Assembly: GCA_024224995.1 (NCBI GenBank)
Contig: JAAENB010000533.1
Location: 1 to 9,659 of the forward strand
From: a bacterium
Lineage (GTDB): Bacteria; Spirochaetota; UBA4802; UBA5550
DNA length: 9,659 bases
Reading direction: 5' to 3'
Below the pieces are notes generated by a model. It was not told where the DNA came from. It made no database searches and worked only from the letters and a program-made list of their open reading frames with translations. Below, one piece after another: positions 1 through 5,436 of this stretch. Position 1 is the stretch's first letter; every line of letters starts with the position of its first letter. The position numbers were made by a program, and so were the translations under genes.

Positions 1-20
1 AAAAAAAGTTTCTTGTTGGC

Positions 21-120
21 AGCTCTCCGCGCAAGGGATGCGCAGGGTTTAGTCCGGAGGTCTTCCGCAGGACCGGAGCGAAGCGCAGCCCGGAGAAGCC
101 CGGCCCGCAGGGTGCGCCCA
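21..120. repeat. GC-rich intergenic palindromic block
   Basis: A GC-rich block of about 100 bases stands out from AT-rich flanks. It contains several short self-complementary pieces: GTCC/GGAC at 52-55 and 70-73, CCGG/CCGG around 90-103, and GGG-TGCG-CCC near 110-119. It also has repeated GCGCAGGG-like words and a core GGAGCGAAGCG at 75-85. An open frame of 62 codons crosses it (13-201), but it has no Shine-Dalgarno site and its Arg/Ala/Ser-rich product looks like translated repeat. I read it as an intergenic repeat of a kind that often breaks assemblies, which fits its place at the window edge. No family is recognised. Confidence 0.5.
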
Positions 121-193
121 AATTTAGTTTCTTCAGGGAATAAAAATAAGATTTGTAATAATAAATACAATATCACAATCTGGTTTATATTCT

Positions 194-270
194 ACCTATG
201 AGGAATCAAAATTCACTGCGATTCCGGTCACTGAGCGGAGCCGAAGTGACCTATGAGGTATTAAATTTCT
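194..270. repeat. Hairpin between imperfect direct repeats
   Basis: Two copies of a 21-base sequence beginning ACCTATGAGG lie at 194-214 and 249-269 and match at 18 of 21 positions. Between them, and overlapping the second copy by three bases, is a hairpin with perfect 7-base arms, GGTCACT (226-232) and AGTGACC (245-251), around the loop GAGCGGAGCCGA. The arrangement resembles a small palindromic intergenic element (REP/MITE-like) upstream of the GT22 gene. It could instead be a leader structure or a terminator for a gene left of the window, although no T-run follows it. Confidence 0.5.
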
Positions 271-290
271 AATAAAAATATAGTGAACCA

Positions 291-1832
291 ATGAACGAAA
301 CACCGAACAGCTCTAAAAAAACCGAACGTATATATATGGGAATAACCTTATTCCTGGTAACAGTAACAGCCTGGTTCAGCATAGGTTTTATTCACGCAGA
401 TGAACATTTTCAGATAATAGAACTGGTATCATATAAATTCGGGCAAATCGACAAAGCATACCTTCCCTGGGACTTCCATAGTCAAATCCGCTCATGGATG
501 CAGCCGACAATCTATTACAACATAGCCAAAGCAACCCGTTTTTTGGGAATTACAGACCCATTCATAACGAGCTATTTCTTTAGACTGGTATCCGGGATCT
601 TAGCCTGGATTTCCCTTGTAATGCTCTATTTTACAGCAAAAAAATGGCTAAAAACAGGAGAAGAACATTCCTACCTGTTAAAGGTCATGGCGTTAACATG
701 GTATCTTCCTTTTTTATTTGTACGAACATCTTCGGAAAACCTGTGTGCCTCATTTTTTACCGCAGGATTATGCGCCATCCTCTATCACACAGCGCCGGAT
801 GAACGAGGCGAAAAGGAACCAACCGCGCCAGTCTCAATAGCTGGGGGGATATTGCTGGGCCTGTCATTCGAGTTCCGGTTCCAGGCCGGGTTTCTCATAG
901 CCGGATTTCTGTTATGGCTGCTAATCATCTCAAGAGCAAGTATAAAAAAGCTGGCGCTTATATGTAGCGGAATCTTTATAGTATTGGGTCTGAGCCTTCT
1001 GGTAGATACCTGGGGATACGGGACACTCACCTTCCCGCCCTTCAATTATTTTAAGAGCAACCTCATAGACGGAGCAGCAAAAAGTTTTGGAACAGCTCCA
1101 TTCTATGGCTACCTGTATTTATTGCTTGCAAACCCGGCAGCCCCGCTCATAGCAATACTAATGATAGCGCTGATAATAACATGGATACGCCATCCAAAAC
1201 ACGTAATAACCTGGGTAACGGTGCCATTTATTTTAGCCCACTCCCTGGTAGGGCATAAAGAAGCCCGGTTTATGTATCCCCTGGGAATACTGGCAACCCT
1301 TTTCCTGGTACTGGCATTTTCCCCGCACAGCGGCAGGCCCTTTTCATTTGTATCGTATATATGGGCCAGGAGAAAGTCCCCATTGATGAAATTTTTCTAT
1401 ATAATAAATTTCATATACCTGCTTTTTCTCATCTTTTACCCGGTCAAACTCGCAATGAATATGCAAAAATACCTGTACTATACATTTAATGACCGGTTGG
1501 AGTATTACACAGAAAACTATGGACCGTACCAGGTGATGTCATTTTACCGGCCCAAAGAATTTATTGCTCATAATTTGAAAGATATTACGGAATTTGAAAA
1601 GGTAATAGCAGACAATAAAAAGACCGTATATCTTTTATATATGGGACCACTCCTGCCGGATAAAGCAAAACTCTTTGAAAAGCGGGGAACACTGGAGTAC
1701 GCAACAATCCCTCCCCGGATACGGGATTATTTATTTAATGAATGGCCATTTAAAGAAAAAATACGGGGGATAAAAGGAAAGAATTTCAACCGGTCCTGGG
1801 TATGGCTCTACCGGTTCCCACCGGCAGAGTGA
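291..1832 (+). CDS. GT22 family (ALG9/PIG-B-like) membrane mannosyltransferase
   Basis: A 513-residue polytopic membrane protein, probably a GT-C glycosyltransferase of family GT22. This family moves mannose from polyprenyl/dolichyl-phosphate mannose to a glycan on the outer face of the membrane. Landmarks: first membrane helix about 16-34; H35-A-D-E-H-F-Q41, the first-loop acidic pair expected to be catalytic; R145-T-S-S-E-N, matching the family's R..SN..E region; D239-TWGYG, N257 and the G267-to-Y272 segment, matching the 'D..fYg...N...yG..p' block; and H322-K-E-A-R-F327, the hallmark HKExRF motif. The C-terminal 130 residues form a soluble tail. The length suits the family. No clear Shine-Dalgarno precedes the ATG. 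Its stop is 20 bases from the stop of the convergent permease gene. GT22 is best known from eukaryotic N-glycan and GPI assembly; the acceptor here is unknown. Confidence 0.85.
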   Translation: MNETPNSSKKTERIYMGITLFLVTVTAWFSIGFIHADEHFQIIELVSYKFGQIDKAYLPWDFHSQIRSWMQPTIYYNIAKATRFLGITDPFITSYFFRLVSGILAWISLVMLYFTAKKWLKTGEEHSYLLKVMALTWYLPFLFVRTSSENLCASFFTAGLCAILYHTAPDERGEKEPTAPVSIAGGILLGLSFEFRFQAGFLIAGFLLWLLIISRASIKKLALICSGIFIVLGLSLLVDTWGYGTLTFPPFNYFKSNLIDGAAKSFGTAPFYGYLYLLLANPAAPLIAILMIALIITWIRHPKHVITWVTVPFILAHSLVGHKEARFMYPLGILATLFLVLAFSPHSGRPFSFVSYIWARRKSPLMKFFYIINFIYLLFLIFYPVKLAMNMQKYLYYTFNDRLEYYTENYGPYQVMSFYRPKEFIAHNLKDITEFEKVIADNKKTVYLLYMGPLLPDKAKLFEKRGTLEYATIPPRIRDYLFNEWPFKEKIRGIKGKNFNRSWVWLYRFPPAE

Positions 1833-1840
1833 GCGAACTC
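1806..1840. terminator. Possible hairpin at convergent gene ends
   Basis: The last codons of the GT22 gene can fold as CTCT-A-CCGG / CCGG-C-AGAG (1806-1829, six-base loop). A second small hairpin, GAGT-GAGCGA-ACTC (1827-1840), crosses its stop codon. Neither has a T-run, so this is at best a weak or Rho-assisted bidirectional end for the two convergent genes. The GAGCGA loop resembles the loop of the hairpin at 226-251. Confidence 0.25.
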
Positions 1841-1852
1841 ATCAAACCCGGC

Positions 1853-3034
1853 TTACTCAAACTTGAGCGCATCAATGGGTTTAAGACTTGAGGCTTTCCT
1901 GGAAGGATAATAGCCAAAAAATATACCAACAGCAGCAGCAAAGACCGCGGAAATAACAACAGAATATAATGAAAAAATAAAGGGCCATTTAACCATATAT
2001 ATTATTAAATAATAAACAAGCAAACCCAGCACAATACCAATAAGACCACCGGCAGAACTGAGAGTAACCGATTCAATAAGGAATTGGTTCATAATATCTC
2101 TCTTTTTAGCGCCAATAGCCATACGAATACCAATCTCCCGTGTTCTCTCAGTAACGGACACAAGCATAATATTCATAATACCGACACCGCCAACAAAAAG
2201 CGAAATTGAAGCAATACCGGCAAGAAGGATAGCAAGAGAACCTGATATTTCATTTGCCATTTTGAGTTTATCTTTACTGGTAAATATGGTAATATTATCC
2301 TTTTTTTTACTTGGAATGCCAAACTTTCTCCGGAGATATTTTCTAACAATATTAGCGGTATAATCGACCATATCTTCGGAATGAGTAGAAAGATAGACCT
2401 CGCTAAACTCCCGCTTTCCCCAGATCCTGGTACCAGCGGTAGTATAGGGAATAAGAACCACCTCATCAAAGTCTCTACCGGAAAAAGAGGCCCCAATTTT
2501 GGTAAGAACGCCAACGACTCTAAAGGGGACATCATTAATAATAATATCCTTGCCAAGAGCGGATTTTCCGGCAAATAACCTGATTTGCACGGTTGTGCCA
2601 ATAACAGCATGCCTGGCATACTTGGCAACGTCTCTATCGGAAAAGATACTGCCTGTCTTAATTTTTCTTCCCTTTATATCAATATAGTCCTTTCCCACAC
2701 CAAACAGCAGAGAATTCATATGTTTATTCTTATGTTTTAAAAGAACACCTCTCTTCAAAAAAGGAGAAATATATTTAACGGAATAATAGTTCTTTTTCAG
2801 GTTGATAACATCTATGGAGGACATTTTCTGTTTCCCGTTTGTTTGAATAGAAAGAGCATTTTCACCATAGGTAAAAACCTTTTTTCTTACCGTAATCCTG
2901 GCGCTGTTCCCAAGACCAATCATAATAATAACCGATGAAACCCCAATGATAATCCCTACACTGGTAAGTGCGGATCTTAATTTGTTCTTTCTAAGCGCTC
3001 TTAAAGCCGTCAATATTGTGTTTATGAGGTTCAT
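1853..3034 (-). CDS. MacB/FtsX-type ABC transporter permease
   Basis: A 393-residue permease of the type VII (MacB) ABC superfamily. Such proteins pair with an ATPase and a periplasmic adaptor to drive mechanotransmission-type export or lipoprotein release. Order: N-terminal amphipathic segment with the family's 'LRALRKNKLRSALT' pattern; TM1 about 20-42; a large periplasmic MacB core of about 45-265; TM2 about 268-292, followed by the diagnostic stretch at 281-309 with NIMLVSVTERTREIGIR; TM3 about 325-346; TM4 about 354-375; and the closing SRKASSLKPIDALKFE. All parts are present and the frame is intact. Only AGGT about ten bases before the ATG could serve as a ribosome site, but homology supports this start. 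No ATPase or MacA-like gene is adjacent: upstream is a glycosyltransferase gene, 114 bases away, and a promoter lies in between. The substrate is unknown. Confidence 0.9.
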   Translation of the reverse strand: MNLINTILTALRALRKNKLRSALTSVGIIIGVSSVIIMIGLGNSARITVRKKVFTYGENALSIQTNGKQKMSSIDVINLKKNYYSVKYISPFLKRGVLLKHKNKHMNSLLFGVGKDYIDIKGRKIKTGSIFSDRDVAKYARHAVIGTTVQIRLFAGKSALGKDIIINDVPFRVVGVLTKIGASFSGRDFDEVVLIPYTTAGTRIWGKREFSEVYLSTHSEDMVDYTANIVRKYLRRKFGIPSKKKDNITIFTSKDKLKMANEISGSLAILLAGIASISLFVGGVGIMNIMLVSVTERTREIGIRMAIGAKKRDIMNQFLIESVTLSSAGGLIGIVLGLLVYYLIIYMVKWPFIFSLYSVVISAVFAAAVGIFFGYYPSRKASSLKPIDALKFE

Positions 3035-3064
3035 TTTATATTATACCTATTCAATATAATATGT

Positions 3065-3094
3065 ACTATATATGAAAAAGGATTAAATAGTCAA
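3065..3094 (-). promoter_or_regulatory. Candidate sigma70 promoter for the permease gene
   Basis: On the minus strand TTGACT (3094-3089) is followed after 18 bases by TATAGT (3070-3065). Transcription would begin near 3058, leaving a leader of about 24 bases before the ATG at 3034. It suggests the permease can be transcribed separately from the upstream glycosyltransferase gene. A second TATAAT lies only a few bases before the ATG and has no suitable -35. Confidence 0.45.
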
Positions 3095-3097
3095 TAC

Positions 3098-3144
3098 AAA
3101 AACTAAAGAACGCCCCCTTACAACAACACACCTGTTTAGTTTTT
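3098..3144 (-). terminator. Inverted repeat after the GT87-like gene, possible terminator
   Basis: Perfect 10-base arms AAAAACTAAA (3098-3107) and TTTAGTTTTT (3135-3144) enclose a 27-base loop containing a G/C-rich run. On the minus strand the structure begins four bases after the glycosyltransferase stop codon and ends in five Ts, just before the -35 of the permease promoter. That position fits a terminator separating the two genes. The A/T-only core of the stem and the long loop make it a weak one, and a protein-binding site is an alternative. Confidence 0.35.
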
Positions 3145-3148
3145 ATAT

Positions 3149-4384
3149 CTAATCTCTTCTCAAGATTCGAAGATCTTTTCTTAGATCATTAAAAAGCCAG
3201 ATCATAAGTTGAAGATTTAATCCAATTCTCACAACTATCACAAATTTATGGAGTATTTCAATAATCAACCTTTCCGTTGTACCATCTAAAAAAATATAGC
3301 GAGGAAAATATGTAATAGGGTAATATAAGAATGTTACAATATCAAAAACTATAATAATGATAATATCTCTTCTTTTCTCAACCCCCAATATAAGCAAAGG
3401 AAGAATCCATAATATCCATTGAGGAGTATTAAACTTAGCAAAAAACATAAAGGTAAGAATAGATAAAGCAGACCATTTTATTACCTTTTGAATAGTATCA
3501 ATCTTAGCGACTAAGGCTAACGGGACCATTGAAAACTGGAGCATGAAAAAAAGAAGAAATACAAACTTATTCTCAATATTTATATGAATGGTTTTTAATA
3601 CAAAATGAAGAAAATATATGAGGCTTTCGTGATTAAATGAACGCCCTGAATGAAATGTATAAGGGACCATTGCAGCCTCAGCCCCCCCCCAAAAAAGAGT
3701 TGTACAAATGCCAATTATACCGGTAAAACAAAATATTGCTATTAATTCTATCATTTGGCGGTTTATTTTTTTACTTTCCGAATAACAGTATGACAGGTAG
3801 ATAGGAAATATTAGTATAAGATACCACTTGGTCAATACTCCCAAAGCGAGAATAAATACGGAAATTTTTAGATTCTTTTTATTAAATTGATATAAACTGA
3901 GTATACATAAGAATACCGGTACAATGTCAAATCCTATAGAGGTAAAATAGAGAGATGCCGGAAGAAGCATTAATAGTGACAGTTTCCAATTATCTTTATT
4001 GTTATTGTTAAGATGATTCAACAGCTTGTAGAGCAATAATATAGTTAATATAAGAAATATTTTCATTAGTGAAACAAAAAGAATGTAGTAATTTTCCTCT
4101 TCAGCAATATTCCCCTTAAAGACATAATTTTCGGAAAACGCAGAAAGAATTGCGTGTGGAACGGCAAAGAAATAAGTTGCCAATTGCGGGTATTCACAAA
4201 AGACTTCCTTGTAGGGTATTTTACGTAATGGAAGCCATGAGCCTCGTTCATTGTACACATTGATGACTGACCTTTTATTCAAAAAATGCATATTGGAGCC
4301 GAAATCGTCCAGATTGCTTAATTGGAAGAGAGAAAAGAGTGATAAGAGTATCAATAATAACAATAATAACTTTTTTGAATTCAT
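3149..4384 (-). CDS. GT87-like (DUF2029-type) GT-C membrane glycosyltransferase
   Basis: A 411-residue polytopic membrane protein with features of polyprenyl-phosphate-sugar-dependent GT-C enzymes, closest to GT87/DUF2029. It starts with a very hydrophobic signal-anchor (5-20), then N24-L-D-D-F-G, whose acidic pair is the likely catalytic first-loop site. Next come E64-Y-P-Q-L-A and the GFDIVPVFLC (151-160) and LGVLTKWYL (181-189) segments typical of the family. F245-H-S-G-R-S-F-N-H-E-S-L matches the family's conserved loop, and N319-T-P-Q-W-I-L-W-I-L-P-L matches its 'SPQ..LW.lPl' helix. AAGGTG (4395-4390) five bases before the ATG supports the start. The gene is clearly more AT-rich than the flanking GT genes (about 30% GC in sampled lines), suggesting transfer. 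A run of nine G encodes W232-G-G. Sugar and acceptor cannot be told; a PIG-M-like role is possible. Confidence 0.75.
   Translation of the reverse strand: MNSKKLLLLLLILLSLFSLFQLSNLDDFGSNMHFLNKRSVINVYNERGSWLPLRKIPYKEVFCEYPQLATYFFAVPHAILSAFSENYVFKGNIAEEENYYILFVSLMKIFLILTILLLYKLLNHLNNNNKDNWKLSLLMLLPASLYFTSIGFDIVPVFLCILSLYQFNKKNLKISVFILALGVLTKWYLILIFPIYLSYCYSESKKINRQMIELIAIFCFTGIIGICTTLFWGGAEAAMVPYTFHSGRSFNHESLIYFLHFVLKTIHINIENKFVFLLFFMLQFSMVPLALVAKIDTIQKVIKWSALSILTFMFFAKFNTPQWILWILPLLILGVEKRRDIIIIIVFDIVTFLYYPITYFPRYIFLDGTTERLIIEILHKFVIVVRIGLNLQLMIWLFNDLRKDLRILRRD
3682..3690 (-). repeat. G9 homopolymer inside the GT87-like gene
   Basis: On the coding strand six T are followed by nine G, reading Leu-Phe-Trp-Gly-Gly-Ala at residues 230-235. 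In a gene of about 30% GC such a tract is very unlikely by chance and is not needed for the amino acids, since Gly has other codons. It is a candidate slipped-strand site: gain or loss of one G would shift the frame about 57% of the way through the protein. Confidence 0.6.
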
Positions 4385-4423
4385 TATTACACCTTAACTA
4401 ATTAAGTAGTTACCAAAATTGTA

Positions 4424-4453
4424 TATTTATTTGTATGACATAAATCCAGTCAA
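4424..4453 (-). promoter_or_regulatory. Candidate promoter for the GT87-like gene
   Basis: On the minus strand TTGACT (4453-4448) and TAAATA (4429-4424) are 18 bases apart, about 40 bases before the ATG at 4384. A palindrome TATG-A-CATA (4434-4442) sits in the spacer and could be an operator. A small inverted repeat AACTA/TAGTT (4396-4411) lies next to the Shine-Dalgarno site. AT-rich sequence makes chance matches common. Confidence 0.35.
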
Positions 4454-4518
4454 CTATTAATTAAATTAGATTTCTGTTCGAAATTATGTTAAAAAAAGAG
4501 ATGCCTGGAATATTTTAG

Positions 4519-4588
4519 TTGACATTTATTCAAATACAAATAGCAATATTTTTTTCGTAAAACAGTGAACAAATACCTGCTGTATAAT
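4519..4588 (+). promoter_or_regulatory. Promoter elements upstream of the lipoprotein gene
   Basis: A consensus -35, TTGACA (4519-4524), is followed only by weak -10 matches (TAGCAA at 4541, CAATAT at 4544). A perfect -10, TATAAT (4583-4588), has no good -35 at 16-18 bases. There may be two promoters, or the TATAAT may need an activator. A start near 4595 would give a leader of about 50 bases; one near 4555 would give about 90 and would include the inverted repeats at 4572-4624. Confidence 0.4.
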
Positions 4589-4610
4589 AATTGAAGTCCG
4601 GACAGGTATT
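4572..4610. promoter_or_regulatory. Inverted repeat flanking TATAAT, likely operator or leader hairpin
   Basis: AATACCTG (4572-4579) and CAGGTATT (4603-4610) are perfect 8-base inverted repeats with centres 31 bases apart, about three helical turns. The TATAAT at 4583-4588 lies between them, so a bound dimeric or looping regulator would cover the promoter. If transcription begins at the upstream TTGACA, the same arms could pair in RNA. Confidence 0.4.
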
Positions 4611-4629
4611 GATTATTTATCAATTTTTT
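4608..4629 (+). terminator. Weak hairpin plus T-run just before the ribosome site
   Basis: ATTGAT (4608-4613) and ATCAAT (4619-4624) form a 6-base stem with a five-base loop, directly followed by TTTTT and then the AAGGAG Shine-Dalgarno. It has the shape of an attenuator and shares bases 4608-4610 with the inverted repeat at 4572-4610, so the two RNA foldings would exclude each other. With one G-C pair the stem is weak, and chance is a real alternative. Confidence 0.25.
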
Positions 4630-4643
4630 AAAAGGAGATTTAA

Positions 4644-5372
4644 ATGAGAAATATCCATAGTTGTATAACATTTCATACTCAATCAAGTAAAATTATTATT
4701 ATTTTTTTGATTCTCTGCGCGTTTGTTTTGACTGCTTGCAACAAGTACGAGGTGAAAAAAATAAGTCCTGAAGAGTATTATAAACAGAATAATATAACAG
4801 GCGGGCTAAAGGCAGATCCAAAGCTTTGTTTTTTTATTACTCAGAATGAAGGAGATTTTTTCGCGAACATATCAAAGCACTCAAACAGTATGTTTGAGAT
4901 TGGTACCGGGAGAGGAGATACCACTCTTCTCTGGGCTCAGCATTCACCGAAAGATGCAAAGATTTTTACGCTTACTCTTCCCAGGGGAAGTGAAGAAATA
5001 AAAGTCACCAAAACTGATAATAAGGACGCAAACAGAAGAGCCATAACAGAACTCACAACAGAAAACTTTGTGTATGAAAATACTCCCTATAGTCATAAAA
5101 TTACCCAGTTATATGCCGACAGTAAGAATTTTGATGAAACCAAATACAAGGATAGTATCGATATGATGTTTATTGATGGTGCGCATACCTACTCATATGT
5201 AAAAAGTGATACACAAAAAGCTCTTGCTATGGTTAAAAAAGGCGGGTATATTATCTGGCATGATTATAAGCATAAGCTCCCTGATGTATTCAAATATCTT
5301 CATGAATTAAACAAGACTCTTGAAATCTATAATATAGAAGGAACAGCTCTGGTTATTTACAAGAAGAAATAA
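4644..5372 (+). CDS. Lipoprotein with class I methyltransferase (Methyltransf_24-like) fold
   Basis: A 242-residue protein. Residues 1-31 are a lipoprotein signal peptide: basic/polar start, hydrophobic core 17-29, lipobox L29-T-A-C32, then Asn at +2, so Cys32 should be lipidated and the rest lie outside the cytoplasm. Residues 62-242 match class I SAM-dependent methyltransferases of the Methyltransf_24 type. Motif I is F84-E-I-G-T-G-R-G91, strand beta-4 is D173-M-M-F-I-D178-G-A-H181-T-Y183, then D189, G200-G201 and H206-D207-Y208. The usual 'TLDLP' after beta-2 reads T109-L-T-L-P113, so the acidic residue that normally holds the SAM ribose is Thr111. AAGGAG (4632-4637), six bases before the ATG, firmly supports this start and therefore the signal peptide. 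The gene is monocistronic, with its own promoter region and a strong hairpin after the stop. Substrate and activity are unknown; a repurposed or inactive fold is possible. Confidence 0.8.
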   Translation: MRNIHSCITFHTQSSKIIIIFLILCAFVLTACNKYEVKKISPEEYYKQNNITGGLKADPKLCFFITQNEGDFFANISKHSNSMFEIGTGRGDTTLLWAQHSPKDAKIFTLTLPRGSEEIKVTKTDNKDANRRAITELTTENFVYENTPYSHKITQLYADSKNFDETKYKDSIDMMFIDGAHTYSYVKSDTQKALAMVKKGGYIIWHDYKHKLPDVFKYLHELNKTLEIYNIEGTALVIYKKK

Positions 5373-5387
5373 ATTCGTGGTTTTTTT

Positions 5388-5417
5388 GAAGAGTCTGCCG
5401 GGGTCGGCAGACTCTTC
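5388..5417. terminator. Strong hairpin between convergent genes
   Basis: GAAGAGTCTGCCG (5388-5400) and CGGCAGACTCTTC (5405-5417) form a perfect 13-base-pair stem with a GGGT loop, 15 bases after the lipoprotein gene stop and 19 bases beyond the stop of the convergent permease gene. It is well placed as a bidirectional terminator. The run of seven T (5381-5387) is 5' of the stem on the plus strand; 3' of it there is only GAGTATATTTTC, so neither strand has a classic U-tract. Confidence 0.65.
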
Positions 5418-5436
5418 GAGTATATTTTCAACTATA

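Noticed and set aside
13..201. 62-codon plus-strand frame over the GC-rich block
   Set aside because: No ribosome site, and its composition is explained by the palindromic repeat.
2173..2628. 151-codon minus-strand frame inside the permease gene
   Set aside because: A shadow frame of the well-supported MacB-type permease, with no domain pattern of its own.
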